Source: Piscibacillus sp052246295 | GTDB lineage: Bacteria; Bacillota; Bacilli; Bacillales; Alkalibacillaceae | Reading direction: 5' to 3' (one strand) | Length of the DNA: 64,000 nucleotides | NCBI GenBank assembly: GCA_052246295.1 | Contig: JBQQCO010000015.1 | Part shown: piece by piece, positions 46,769 through 55,279 of the stretch | How the letters are laid out: each line of letters begins with the position of its first letter | Numbering within the stretch: position 1 is the first letter of the stretch | Position numbers and translations under genes: made by a program | Notes under the pieces: generated by a model | Databases searched by the model: none | Told to the model about the DNA's origin: nothing | Seen by the model: only the letters and a program-made list of their open reading frames with translations

Positions 46769-47436
46769 ATGTCTATGACAGATATGGGGTTCCTAGTGAT
46801 GCCGTTATCACAATCGCAGGAACAGTAGGGGTAGGAAAATCAACGATGACGAACGCATTAGCTAGTGCTCTTAACTTTCGCACATCATTTGAGAAAGTCG
46901 ACGGAAACCCTTATTTAGATAAATTTTATAAAGACTTCGAACGTTGGAGTTTTCACCTTCAAGTCTATTTCTTAGCTGAACGTTTCAAAGAGCAGAAAAG
47001 AATCTTTGAATACGGGGGCGGGTTTATTCAAGACCGTTCGATTTATGAAGATACAGGTATTTTCGCTAAAATGCACCGTGAAAAAGGGACGATGACGGAA
47101 ACAGATTATAATACTTATAAAAGTTTATTTGATGCGATGGTTATGACGCCATACTTCCCGCATCCTGACTTATTAATCTATCTAGAAGGATCTTTTGAAG
47201 ATGTTTTAGATCGACTTAAAAGTAGAGGTCGCCAAATGGAACAAGATACACCAATTGAGTATTGGCGTGAAATGTATGATCGTTATGAAGATTGGGTTAA
47301 TAACTTCAATACATGTCCTGTTATGAGAATTAATATTAATGATTATGATTTATTTAATAACGATCAATCGATTGAGCCAATCCTTGAACGTGTAGGGCAT
47401 TTCATACAAACATCTAGAAATTATATTAAAGCTTAA
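46765..47436 (+). CDS. dck: Deoxyadenosine/deoxycytidine kinase
   Basis: The 223-residue kinase phosphorylates deoxyadenosine and deoxycytidine. P-loop IAGTVGVGKSTM (17-28), FEKVDGNPYLDKFYKDFERWSF, QDRSIYEDTGIFA and the SRGRQMEQ lid are intact. It is coupled to dgk by the ATGA overlap. Five bases after its stop begins a copy of the long intergenic repeat, whose first hairpin should act as the operon terminator. Confidence 0.93.
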   Translation: MNVYDRYGVPSDAVITIAGTVGVGKSTMTNALASALNFRTSFEKVDGNPYLDKFYKDFERWSFHLQVYFLAERFKEQKRIFEYGGGFIQDRSIYEDTGIFAKMHREKGTMTETDYNTYKSLFDAMVMTPYFPHPDLLIYLEGSFEDVLDRLKSRGRQMEQDTPIEYWREMYDRYEDWVNNFNTCPVMRININDYDLFNNDQSIEPILERVGHFIQTSRNYIKA

Positions 47437-47440
47437 TGTA

Positions 47441-47715
47441 TAGAGGCTCAAACAAACCCACTGAAGAAGACGAGTATTGGGGGTAAAATCACCCTAATAC
47501 TCGTCTTCTTTTTTGCTACGTCAAAATGCTTCGCTTTCCGCAGGCACGGCTTCAACTTCCCCAAACTCACTTACGTTCGTTTGGGGTGATTATCAGCTCG
47601 TGCTGTTCTGCGACGACCTGGACGGTCTAGTGTCGGCGTTGACCATAGGACGTGGCCGTTTTTAGCCGACCAGAAGTCTTGCATTTTGACTACGATAATA
47701 ACATTCAATATTCGT
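47441..47715 (-). repeat. Long intergenic repeat, copy A
   Basis: Reverse-complemented, 47463-47715 aligns along its length to 53729-54042, with identical blocks of 54 bp (47519-47572), 49 bp (47593-47641) and 22 bp (47652-47673). It has nested inverted repeats (GTCGGC/GCCGAC around GGCCA/TGGTC) and no credible ORF. It fills the 315-bp dck to M23-gene spacer. The outer inverted repeat of copy B is degraded here (GAGGCTCAAACAAA). Confidence 0.85.
47466..47514 (+). terminator. dgk-dck terminator at the head of repeat copy A
   Basis: GAAGACGAGTATT and AATACTCGTCTTC are the core of a stem of about 19 bp with a short loop, followed by T6. The same hairpin opens copy B. Confidence 0.9.
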
Positions 47716-47751
47716 TTTACTATAAGCTATTTTTCTGTTATACCAACCTTT

Positions 47752-48669
47752 TTATTCATCCAAAGCATTTTGTATATACGTCATAAACGGATATGGATCG
47801 ACTCGTTCTCCATCTTCTAATACTTCATAATGTAAATGAACACCTGTACTTCGCCCAGTGGATCCCATAAGTCCAATTAGCTGTCCTTGCTTCACTTGGT
47901 CACCTTTTTGAACATGAATATCATTTAAATGACTATAACGAGTTTTATAAGCATGTCCATGGTTTATAAGAACCGACTTTCCATAAGCCCCGTTCCATCC
48001 AGCAAACTCTACCACACCGTGTCCTGTTGAGTATATTTCAGTATCTAGTGGACCAGCTAAATCAATACCACCATGAAAAGAACTCACATTCGTAAATGGA
48101 TCTGTCCTGTAGCCAAAGGCGGAGCTAACCACTTCAGTGTCTGCCGGCCAATAGATTGGCGTTCGTTTAAGGTCTTGAGTAACTTGATTCATATCTTGTA
48201 CAGCTGTTTGATAACTAGCAACTAACTTTGAGAATTCTTCACTTATACTGCTGTAATCTCGATTGATTTTAAAATCAGATGATTTAACAAGACCTTCTTC
48301 TAAACCACCCTGTGGTCCTTCTGAGAATGCTGCTATACGGCCAGGATTTAGTTCTGAGACTAAATCATTCATCTGTTCTTCTAAAGCGCGTAGCTCAATT
48401 AATTGACGTGCTATCGTATGCTTTTCTTCTTCATACTGCAAAATTTTTTCATGTTGTGTTTGAAAACGTTGGTTAAGTTCTTGTACATGAGACTGTAATG
48501 CCTCATTTTCATTTACTTGCTGGCTAATGACATAAACCATCATTCCAACACTAAGGAGTGAAGTACTCACCAAAACTCCTATACTATAACCTACAAACTT
48601 AGATAAATATAACTGCTTGATTGATGTTTTACCATCGGAGATTATAATTTGCCACTCTCTTGGATGCAT
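47752..48669 (-). CDS. Membrane-anchored M23 peptidase
   Basis: The 305-residue protein has a short cytosolic head, one TM segment (about 25-48), a coiled coil (about 50-110), and a C-terminal LytM domain with HGGIDLAGP, LINHGHAYKTRYSHL and HLHYEVLEDG, holding all four zinc/catalytic residues. Such proteins cleave wall cross-bridges or activate amidases at division or in sporulation; the precise job is not evident. It is convergent with dck and downstream of tRNA-Ser, and is not in this place in B. subtilis. The ribosome site is weak. Confidence 0.85.
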   Translation of the reverse strand: MHPREWQIIISDGKTSIKQLYLSKFVGYSIGVLVSTSLLSVGMMVYVISQQVNENEALQSHVQELNQRFQTQHEKILQYEEEKHTIARQLIELRALEEQMNDLVSELNPGRIAAFSEGPQGGLEEGLVKSSDFKINRDYSSISEEFSKLVASYQTAVQDMNQVTQDLKRTPIYWPADTEVVSSAFGYRTDPFTNVSSFHGGIDLAGPLDTEIYSTGHGVVEFAGWNGAYGKSVLINHGHAYKTRYSHLNDIHVQKGDQVKQGQLIGLMGSTGRSTGVHLHYEVLEDGERVDPYPFMTYIQNALDE

Positions 48670-48741
48670 AACTTCTCATACCCCTGTGCACTTTTTATCT
48701 TATCTTTTGATATTTTTGCTATTTTATCCAAAAAAGGGCAT

Positions 48742-48768
48742 AAAAAAATGGCTACAATTAATGTAACC
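48742..48768 (-). terminator. tRNA-Ser terminator
   Basis: GGTTACA and TGTAGCC form a stem with a 5-nt loop followed by ATTTTTTT on the minus strand. Confidence 0.8.
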
Positions 48769-48785
48769 ATGAATTATTATATGTA

Positions 48786-48878
48786 TGGCGGAGGAGGAGG
48801 GATTCGAACCCCCGCGGGCCGTGAAGCCCCTGGCGGTTTTCAAGACCGCTCCCTTCAGCCGGACTTGGGTACTCCTCC
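48786..48878 (-). tRNA. tRNA-Ser (anticodon UGA)
   Basis: The 93-nt gene has acceptor arms GGAGGAG and CTCCTCC, discriminator G and an encoded CCA. The anticodon loop CTTGAAA gives UGA, reading UCA/UCG codons. A long variable arm (CAGGGGCTTCACGGCCCGCG region) and GGTTCGAATCC T-loop confirm a type II serine tRNA. It lies directly downstream of serS, as trnSL-Ser1 does in B. subtilis. Confidence 0.97.
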
Positions 48879-48897
48879 GTGTGAGCTGACAAAAATA

Positions 48898-48926
48898 AAT
48901 ATATCATACGATTCGACAGCACGCAA
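48898..48926 (-). promoter_or_regulatory. Promoter of tRNA-Ser
   Basis: TTGCGT and TATATT on the minus strand with a 17-bp spacer, about 20 bp before the tRNA. Confidence 0.75.
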
Positions 48927-48979
48927 CATATTCTATAGATTTTTTTATTTTCTGTCTTTTTAGTAAGATGTTTATATAA

Positions 48980-49014
48980 AACTTTAAAGAGGTGCGCTTA
49001 TCGCACACCTCTTT
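48980..49014 (-). terminator. serS terminator
   Basis: AAAGAGGTGTGC and GCGCACCTCTTT form a long stem just after the serS stop; the following T-tract is short. Confidence 0.7.
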
Positions 49015-49017
49015 TTA

Positions 49018-50295
49018 TTAACGCTCAATGCGTTCTTTATTACCCATATATGGACGTAATACTTCCGGAATTGTAACTGAACCGTCTGCTTCTTGATAAT
49101 TTTCTAAGATTGCAGCAACTGTACGACCGACAGCTAAACCTGATCCATTTAATGTATGAACGAATTCTGGTTTCGCTTTTGCATCACGACGGAAACGGAT
49201 TCCCGCGCGGCGAGCTTGGAATGCTTCGAAGTTAGAGCAAGAAGAAATTTCACGGTACGTACCACTACTTGGCAGCCACACCTCAATATCGTACTTCTTA
49301 GCTGCTGTGAAGCCCAAATCACCTGTACACATACTCATAACCCTGTATGGTAATTTAAGAAGCTGTAGAATCTTCTCAGCGTGTCCTGTTAACACTTCCA
49401 AAGTATCATAAGAGTCTTCAGGTTTTACTAAATGAACAAGCTCAATTTTATTAAATTGATGTTGACGAATTAACCCTCTTGTATCGCGTCCTGCAGATCC
49501 CGCTTCAGAACGGAAATTAGCACTATAGGCCGCAAACTTCTTAGGTAAGTCATCAACAGATAAAATTTCATCACGATGATAGTTCGTCACAGGCACTTCT
49601 GCAGTTGGAATTAAGTAATAATCCCAATCCTCAAGCTTAAAGACATCCTCAGTAAATTTAGGGAATTGGCCAGTGCCTTTTAAGCTTTCTGTATTAACCA
49701 TCTGCGGTGGCATCATTTCTTTGTATCCATGTTCATCCACTTGGTAATCCATCATAAAATTGATTAATGCACGTTCAAGACGTGCTCCTAGTCCTTTATA
49801 AAATGCGAAGCGGCTTCCCGTCACTTTTGAAGCACGTTCAAAATCAACAATATCTAACTCTGTTGCAACATCCCAGTGTGGCTTTTCATCGAAATCAAAC
49901 TGACGAACATCCCCCCACTTGCGAACTTCAACGTTGTCATCCTCATCTTCACCAATAGGTGTTGATTCATGAGGAATGTTAGGGATTGATAATAATAGTT
50001 CGTTTAACTTCTCCTCAACCTCTTTTAAGTTCGTATCGATTTCCTTAATGCGATCACCAACTTCACGCATTTCCTTAATTAAGTGCTCAGCATCTTGTTT
50101 TTCTTTCTTCATTTGAGAAATTTCTTTAGAAACCTCATTACGGCGAGCTTTTAATTCTTCTGATTCTTGAATATACTCACGTCTTTTTTGATCCCATTCT
50201 TGAAAATGATCAAGGTCAGTTAAGTCTTCTCCACGGTGTTGTAACTTTGCTTTAACGTCATCAAAATTTTGTCTTAAGTACTTTAAATCAAGCAT
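49018..50295 (-). CDS. serS: Seryl-tRNA synthetase
   Basis: The 425-residue class II synthetase charges tRNA-Ser. It has the N-terminal antiparallel coiled coil (about 28-100) that grips the long variable arm, motif 2 [21 protein letters not shown] (paraphrased) and motif 3 [17 protein letters not shown]. The ATG follows GGAGGA. A T-box leader precedes it, so expression responds to uncharged serine tRNA. The next gene downstream is its own substrate, tRNA-Ser(UGA). Confidence 0.97.
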   Translation of the reverse strand: MLDLKYLRQNFDDVKAKLQHRGEDLTDLDHFQEWDQKRREYIQESEELKARRNEVSKEISQMKKEKQDAEHLIKEMREVGDRIKEIDTNLKEVEEKLNELLLSIPNIPHESTPIGEDEDDNVEVRKWGDVRQFDFDEKPHWDVATELDIVDFERASKVTGSRFAFYKGLGARLERALINFMMDYQVDEHGYKEMMPPQMVNTESLKGTGQFPKFTEDVFKLEDWDYYLIPTAEVPVTNYHRDEILSVDDLPKKFAAYSANFRSEAGSAGRDTRGLIRQHQFNKIELVHLVKPEDSYDTLEVLTGHAEKILQLLKLPYRVMSMCTGDLGFTAAKKYDIEVWLPSSGTYREISSCSNFEAFQARRAGIRFRRDAKAKPEFVHTLNGSGLAVGRTVAAILENYQEADGSVTIPEVLRPYMGNKERIER

Positions 50296-50322
50296 GATAA
50301 TCCTCCTTATTTTTTTACGAAA

Positions 50323-50567
50323 TAAAAAACTCGCCCCTAAAGAAAAGGGACGAGTTGTATACCCGCGTTACCACCCTTGTTGAAGAAGCCAACACTTCTT
50401 CCAACTCGGAAGCTTTAACGGCGCTTGACCGGGTTAGCTTACTCTTTCGTTCGGCTAACCTGCTCAGGGATGGATTCATTAAGGTCTTTTACTGGTTCGC
50501 ACCTACCACCAGCTCTCTGAAAAAAGATCATTAATTACTATTTCCCATCAGTGCAATTAACTATTTG
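50323..50567 (-). ncRNA. Serine T-box leader of serS
   Basis: On the minus strand the T-box sequence AAGGGTGGTAACGCGGGT (50361-50378) pairs tRNA acceptor ends. Upstream is the stem I region with AGAGAGCTGGTGG and a GAATCC segment whose TCC (50472-50474 reversed) is a candidate serine specifier. The terminator AACTCGTCCC ... GGGGCGAGTT with T6 follows (50323-50356). Low charged tRNA-Ser should favour the antiterminator and serS expression. The 5' end is estimated from the promoter. Confidence 0.93.
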
Positions 50568-50573
50568 TATAAT

Positions 50574-50602
50574 AATATAACTTTATTTTTATTGAGCTGC
50601 AA
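50574..50602 (-). promoter_or_regulatory. Promoter of the serS T-box leader
   Basis: TTGCAG (50597-50602 reversed, inside the end of pdxT) and TATATT (50574-50579 reversed) with 17 bp between. No terminator for pdxT was seen, so read-through from pdxST may add to serS expression. Confidence 0.6.
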
Positions 50603-51182
50603 GTTTTAACTTACTGTTTTTCACCATTTCAACAAAATATTGAGTTAATCGATGGTCATCTGTTAGTTCAGGGTGAAATGCTGCGGCTAAATAATGACCT
50701 TGTTGAGCAGCAACAATTTGACCGTTGTAAGTCGCTAATACCTCTGTATCACCTTTCACCTCTACAATATGAGGTGCTCGAATAAATACAGCTTCAAAAT
50801 CATCGGCTACTTCTTTTACTTCAAGCTTCGTTTCAAAGCTTTCACGTTGACGACCAAATGCATTACGTTCGACAACCATATCCATTAATTGAAGATGCGC
50901 ATGACTTTGACCATTTATTTCAGTTGCTAATAAAATAAGACCCGCACATGTTCCGAAAATTGGCTTACCTGATTGTCCAAATTCTTTCAATGCCTCAAAG
51001 AATTCATAACGATCTATCAAACGTCTCATTGTGGTACTCTCACCACCAGGTATAATCAACCCATCGACTTCATCTAGTTGCTCTTTTTTCTTTACGATTA
51101 ATGCTTCATGGCCACAAGATTCAATGGAATGCTTATGTTCTCTAAATGCACCTTGTAACCCTAATACACCAATTTTAAGCAT
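50589..51182 (-). CDS. pdxT: Pyridoxal phosphate synthase glutaminase subunit PdxT
   Basis: The 197-residue class I amidotransferase-like glutaminase supplies ammonia to PdxS for making pyridoxal 5'-phosphate. [13 protein letters not shown], the nucleophile Cys79 in [12 protein letters not shown] and the His/Glu pair in [10 protein letters not shown] are intact. It lies 12 bp after pdxS, and the two proteins form a 12+12 complex. Confidence 0.96.
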   Translation of the reverse strand: MLKIGVLGLQGAFREHKHSIESCGHEALIVKKKEQLDEVDGLIIPGGESTTMRRLIDRYEFFEALKEFGQSGKPIFGTCAGLILLATEINGQSHAHLQLMDMVVERNAFGRQRESFETKLEVKEVADDFEAVFIRAPHIVEVKGDTEVLATYNGQIVAAQQGHYLAAAFHPELTDDHRLTQYFVEMVKNSKLKLAAQ

Positions 51183-51194
51183 TAGGATTCTCCT

Positions 51195-52079
51195 TTATTC
51201 GCTACGATCCTGCATACGATCAGACTCTGTTAATGTTGACATTTCAATACCTGGCATTGCTGTACCTAAACCTTTTGAAAGCTCACCAATTAATTTATAG
51301 TCATCATAATGAGTTGTTGCTTCAACAATAGATCTTGCAAATCGTTCAGGATTATCTGATTTGAAGATTCCAGAACCTACAAAGACACCGTCAGCCCCTA
51401 GTTGCATCATAAGTGCTGCATCTGCAGGTGTTGCAATACCACCCGCTGCAAAGTTTACAACAGGAAGACGTCCATTCTCACGAATATCAAGTAGTACTTC
51501 ATAAGATGCACCATTTTCTTTGGCATAAACCATTAATTCGTCTTCAGCCATATTCGAAACTTCTTTAATTTGTTTTTGAACTTCACGCATATGACGAACC
51601 GCTTCAACGATATTGCCTGTACCAGGTTCACCTTTTGTACGAAGCATTGATGCGCCTTCGCCAATACGACGAACTGCTTCTCCTAAATTACGACAACCAC
51701 AAACAAATGGAACTGTATAATCACGCTTATTAATATGATAAATTTCATCAGCTGGTGTTAATACTTCACTCTCGTCAATGTAATCAACACCCATAGCCTC
51801 TAATACTCGTGCTTCAACAATATGACCAATACGAGCTTTAGCCATTACTGGAATGGAAACGGCATTCATAACTTCTTCAACGATTGTTGGGTCTGCCATA
51901 CGTGCAACACCACCTGCTGCACGAATATCAGCAGGGACACGCTCTAATGCCATAACAGCCACTGCGCCCGCTTCTTCTGCAATTTTAGCCTGCTCTGCAT
52001 TCACAACGTCCATAATGACGCCGCCTTTTTGCATTTCAGCCATACCTCTTTTAACTCGATCTGTACCTACTTGACTCAT
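51195..52079 (-). CDS. pdxS: Pyridoxal phosphate synthase lyase subunit PdxS
   Basis: The 294-residue TIM-barrel enzyme builds PLP from ribose 5-phosphate, glyceraldehyde 3-phosphate and ammonia. [32 protein letters not shown] with the Schiff-base lysine and [19 protein letters not shown] (paraphrased) are nearly invariant in the family. GGGGGAG precedes the ATG. It follows dacA by 27 bp, as in B. subtilis; its PLP product is the cofactor of YaaO. Confidence 0.97.
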   Translation of the reverse strand: MSQVGTDRVKRGMAEMQKGGVIMDVVNAEQAKIAEEAGAVAVMALERVPADIRAAGGVARMADPTIVEEVMNAVSIPVMAKARIGHIVEARVLEAMGVDYIDESEVLTPADEIYHINKRDYTVPFVCGCRNLGEAVRRIGEGASMLRTKGEPGTGNIVEAVRHMREVQKQIKEVSNMAEDELMVYAKENGASYEVLLDIRENGRLPVVNFAAGGIATPADAALMMQLGADGVFVGSGIFKSDNPERFARSIVEATTHYDDYKLIGELSKGLGTAMPGIEMSTLTESDRMQDRSE

Positions 52080-52106
52080 AAATGAACTCCCCCTAATTGT
52101 TTATCT

Positions 52107-53432
52107 TTAATTAAATAGGCCTTTTATGCTTCCGAATAAATCTACAAAGAAATCACCTATTGCTTTTAACATTAAAACAAACCAGTTGGATTTATCAACC
52201 CCATCAGACGTTACTAATGGTACTGAAACCTCATCACCTTCTGTTAAGTGACCGTAATCTTCATCACCATTATTTACTAGAACAACTTTACCAACTTCAG
52301 TGCCTGCTTCAAACGGTGCCTCTAATTCACCATTCTCATTTAAAACTTCTTCATCAAATTCAAAAGTTGCAGAATAATTTCCTTCTTCACCTTTTTCAAC
52401 TAATTTTTCAATCGCTTGTGAAGCTTCAACGTTAACTGTTTTTTCCTTACCTTTAGCAACAGGTATCGTTGAGTCATCTTCAAGTTGGAACCCTTCTTCA
52501 ACTAACGTCGTACGTTCAAAATTATCGAATCCATGATCTAATAGTTTAGCTGTTTGGATAAAACGAGCTTCAATGCTATCAGTTCTCATAACAACTGAAA
52601 TAAGACGTTGACCATTACGTTCTGCCGTACCAGTAAATGTATAACCAGCTAAGTCAGTGTGGCCTGTTTTTAATCCGTCTAGACCTTCATAAGAAAACTG
52701 CTGGAAGTTCTGGCTTTCATGTCCTGGTAACATCCAGTTCCAGTTAGTCATATTATGTCCTTCAAACTCTTTAAAAGGCGTACTAGATACATCTAATACT
52801 TCGCGATAATCCTTTATTAAATGATAAGCTAATTTAGCTGTATCACGTGCAGACATCATATTTTCACCTTGTGGGTCTGTACCTTCTGGGTAATCATCAC
52901 CTAAAGATGTATTACTTAATCCAGATGAATTTACAAACTCATAGTCCGTCATCCCTAGCTCTTCAGCTTTAGCATTCATCATTTGAACAAACTCACCTTC
53001 AGAACCAGCAATGAGCTCTGCTAAGGCTATCGTAGTCGCATTATCTGAATAGATCACCATAGCATCATATAATTCTTTAACAGTATATGGGTGGTCTTGA
53101 CGGAGACCCACACCTGAAAAATTATTATTTGCAGAAATCTTATATGCATATTCACTAATCTCGGTTTCAGTATCCCAAGATAAATCACCGTTATTAATCG
53201 CTTCTAATACTAAGTACTCTGTCATCATTTTTGTCATACTTGCAGGCGGTAATGACATGTCAGCGTTTTTCGCAAATAAAACATCACCAGATTCAAAATC
53301 AACAAGAATTGCTGATTCAGCTTCTACATCAAATGAATTTGCACTTGCTGCAAGTGGCGCAATATATAATGAGCTTAAAGCAAAAATTGCAATCATAAAC
53401 CAAATTCTTATTTTGTGTAAGTTACTTCTCAT
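52107..53432 (-). CDS. dacA: D-alanyl-D-alanine carboxypeptidase DacA (PBP5)
   Basis: The 441-residue low-molecular-weight PBP trims the terminal D-Ala from wall pentapeptides. After the signal peptide (about 1-31, ending ASA), the SxxK is S65-MT-K68, the SxN motif is S129-D-N131 and KTG is in GLDGLKTGHTD. A beta-rich C-terminal domain and amphipathic anchor (about 410-441, ending SIKGLFN) follow. The ATG at 53432 is placed after GGGGGA; an ATG five codons earlier has no ribosome site. The released D-Ala peptides link to the dpp-ykf recycling genes in this window. Confidence 0.95.
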   Translation of the reverse strand: MRSNLHKIRIWFMIAIFALSSLYIAPLAASANSFDVEAESAILVDFESGDVLFAKNADMSLPPASMTKMMTEYLVLEAINNGDLSWDTETEISEYAYKISANNNFSGVGLRQDHPYTVKELYDAMVIYSDNATTIALAELIAGSEGEFVQMMNAKAEELGMTDYEFVNSSGLSNTSLGDDYPEGTDPQGENMMSARDTAKLAYHLIKDYREVLDVSSTPFKEFEGHNMTNWNWMLPGHESQNFQQFSYEGLDGLKTGHTDLAGYTFTGTAERNGQRLISVVMRTDSIEARFIQTAKLLDHGFDNFERTTLVEEGFQLEDDSTIPVAKGKEKTVNVEASQAIEKLVEKGEEGNYSATFEFDEEVLNENGELEAPFEAGTEVGKVVLVNNGDEDYGHLTEGDEVSVPLVTSDGVDKSNWFVLMLKAIGDFFVDLFGSIKGLFN

Positions 53433-53610
53433 TCTGTCTTCCCCCATCGAAATTCTTTTACGTCATTATTATACATTATTTATTAGACAAGCACATTGGT
53501 AAATTAGACAAATTAACTAAATTGAAATATTTAATAACGTAAACCCTCTTAAATTGAACATTTTAGCACAAAAAATAATCTACTATAATGTCTATAAAAA
53601 TTCTGAACAA

Positions 53611-53690
53611 CTCTAACTTAGAGCGACACTTGAACCTATTTCACGTACAATTTCCCGATGCCCTGTAATATATCGACAAATCTAGATTTA
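53611..53690. repeat. Degenerate AGAGCGAC-type repeat copy
   Basis: TTAGAGCGACACTTGAACC followed by TATTTCACGTACAATTT is related to the two copies near 15.2-15.3 kb. It directly adjoins the left end of long repeat copy B. No ORF. Confidence 0.5.
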
Positions 53691-53692
53691 AA

Positions 53693-54075
53693 AGAGGCTG
53701 GGACAAAAGAAAAGTAGCTTAACAAAAAACGAATATTGAGTTTTATTAGCGTAGTCAAAATGCGCAGACTCCTGGTCGGCTAAAAACGGCCACATCCTAT
53801 GGCCAACGCCGACACTAGACCGTCCAGGTCGTCGCAGAACAGCACGAGCTGAGGGGCCACAGGATGTGGGTCAGTTCGGCGTTGCAACATGGATGTTGCG
53901 TATTTAGCCGAACATCCTTAAACTCCGAACGAAAGTGAGTTTGGGGAAGTTGAAGCCGTGCCTGCGGAAAGCGAAGCATTTTGACGCAGCTAAAAATTGA
54001 AGACGAATATTAGGAGTCAAGTTACTCCTAATATTCGTCTTCTCTAAGGATAAGATATCTTTTGTCCCAGCCTCT
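53693..54075 (+). repeat. Long intergenic repeat, copy B, with 18-bp perfect terminal inverted repeats
   Basis: The 383-bp element is bounded by AGAGGCTGGGACAAAAGA (53693-53710) and its exact reverse complement (54058-54075). Inside are a cruciform-prone block (53774-53812), the blocks shared with copy A, an extra 60 bp absent from copy A that holds GTTCGGC/GCCGAAC and GCAACAT/ATGTTGC inverted repeats, and a 19-bp perfect hairpin (53999-54042). No protein-coding frame fits. It ends 9 bp before the stop of the HD-GYP gene. Confidence 0.88.
53999..54042 (-). terminator. Hairpin in repeat copy B, likely terminator of the HD-GYP gene
   Basis: GAAGACGAATATTAGGAGT and its exact complement form a 19-bp stem with a 6-nt loop. 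Read from the HD-GYP gene it comes first in the element, followed by AATTTTTAGC. Confidence 0.8.
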
Positions 54076-54084
54076 GGTCAACGA

Positions 54085-55191
54085 TTAAGAGCTTAGGATC
54101 TCTTCAATATATAAATTTTGATGCTGTACGAGTTGAATTATTTCATTGTCAGCATCTTTCTTAACCATTGGGCGGGTAGGATGTTTATCATCAACAAACA
54201 CAATTTCACCGATTTCATTGTTTGTTAACCTTACTTTTGTCCCATTGGAAAAATAGACAATTGCTTGTACTAAAGCCTCTACTACTTTCATGTCTAATTT
54301 TCCTAAATAGTCATTTAACATCTCTTCAATAACTTTGAATGGGGATTGTTTCTTTCGATAAAGCCTCTCAGATGTCATCGCATGGAACATATCACTTACA
54401 GCAATTATCCGGGCATAAGGATGCAGCTGATCCTTTTTAACACCTAATGGATAACCAGAACCATCGAGTCTCTCATGATGTTGCAGAACGGCTAATTTAA
54501 CTTGTCGACTAAGGTATACCTCTTGTTCAATCATACGATAAGAGATGATCGGATGTTGTTGAATTCTCTCATACTCTTTCTCAGACAATACGCCATCCTT
54601 CTTATAGACATGTGCACCCTCTTTAACCATACCTATATCACTTAAATATGCAGCTAAAGCTACTTGTAAGCATTCGGATTGCTCATAATGTAGCCTCATA
54701 GCAATAAATCCTGAGATCACAGAATTAGCCACCATATGATGATAAATATAGTCATGTTTATCGTTGTAATGATGCAACTCTATTATAGTCTCAATAGTTA
54801 AATCATTATCACGAACTAAAGGGATGACAATTTCTCTTATTTCTTTTAAGTTTAGATGCGGATGCTCTTCCCAACTTTTGAACATTTCTTTAGTTTGTTT
54901 TACCGCATTTACATAGTAATCAAAGAAACTTAGCTCTTTTGAATGATTTTTACTTCGAGTTGAATCGTCTTCTTTTTTTATCTTCTTTGGATCTACTTCC
55001 TCAGGTTGATAAGGGTCACCATTTACTAATCGATTAGCCACTTCTACATATGGGACTTGAAAATCACTTAAAACTTTTATGTGAATAGGCTCAATCACTG
55101 TATTTTTAGGTACAATCGGATATGTCGTTTTCCCCGTCACATCCTTTAGTAAAAGACACCCTGGTACTAAATCTCGTGGAAGAACTTTCAT
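54085..55191 (-). CDS. HD-GYP domain protein with altered HD motif
   Basis: The 368-residue protein has an N-terminal regulatory-like region (about 1-110), then an HD-GYP domain (about 130-320). HHERLDGSGYPLG, the following AVSDMFHAMTSERLYR and an upstream YHHMVANSV are kept, but the central metal-binding HD is SD (AAYLSDIGM). HD-GYP proteins usually hydrolyse cyclic di-GMP; loss of that His may mean weak or no catalysis, or a different metal site. It lies downstream of gyrA, where B. subtilis has rrnO, yaaC and guaB, none of which is here. Confidence 0.87.
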   Translation of the reverse strand: MKVLPRDLVPGCLLLKDVTGKTTYPIVPKNTVIEPIHIKVLSDFQVPYVEVANRLVNGDPYQPEEVDPKKIKKEDDSTRSKNHSKELSFFDYYVNAVKQTKEMFKSWEEHPHLNLKEIREIVIPLVRDNDLTIETIIELHHYNDKHDYIYHHMVANSVISGFIAMRLHYEQSECLQVALAAYLSDIGMVKEGAHVYKKDGVLSEKEYERIQQHPIISYRMIEQEVYLSRQVKLAVLQHHERLDGSGYPLGVKKDQLHPYARIIAVSDMFHAMTSERLYRKKQSPFKVIEEMLNDYLGKLDMKVVEALVQAIVYFSNGTKVRLTNNEIGEIVFVDDKHPTRPMVKKDADNEIIQLVQHQNLYIEEILSS

Positions 55192-55232
55192 GTCATTCCC
55201 CCTCTCCCATAATCACTCAAGAAACTTACTTT

Positions 55233-55276
55233 TAAAAGAAAACTCGCCTAATAGTAGACGAGTTTTCTTGATGTTC
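55233..55276 (-). terminator. gyrA terminator
   Basis: AGAAAACTCG ... CGAGTTTTCTTTT forms a stem with inner TCTA/TAGG pairing on the minus strand. Confidence 0.85.
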
Positions 55277-55279
55277 AAA

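Noticed and set aside
47437..47751. Coding gene in the dck to M23 spacer
   Set aside because: No frame has a start with ribosome site and family support; the sequence is explained by the long repeat.
53433..53500. dacA promoter with clear -35
   Set aside because: TATAAT is present near 53468-53474 but no acceptable -35 at 16-18 bp, so I did not list it.
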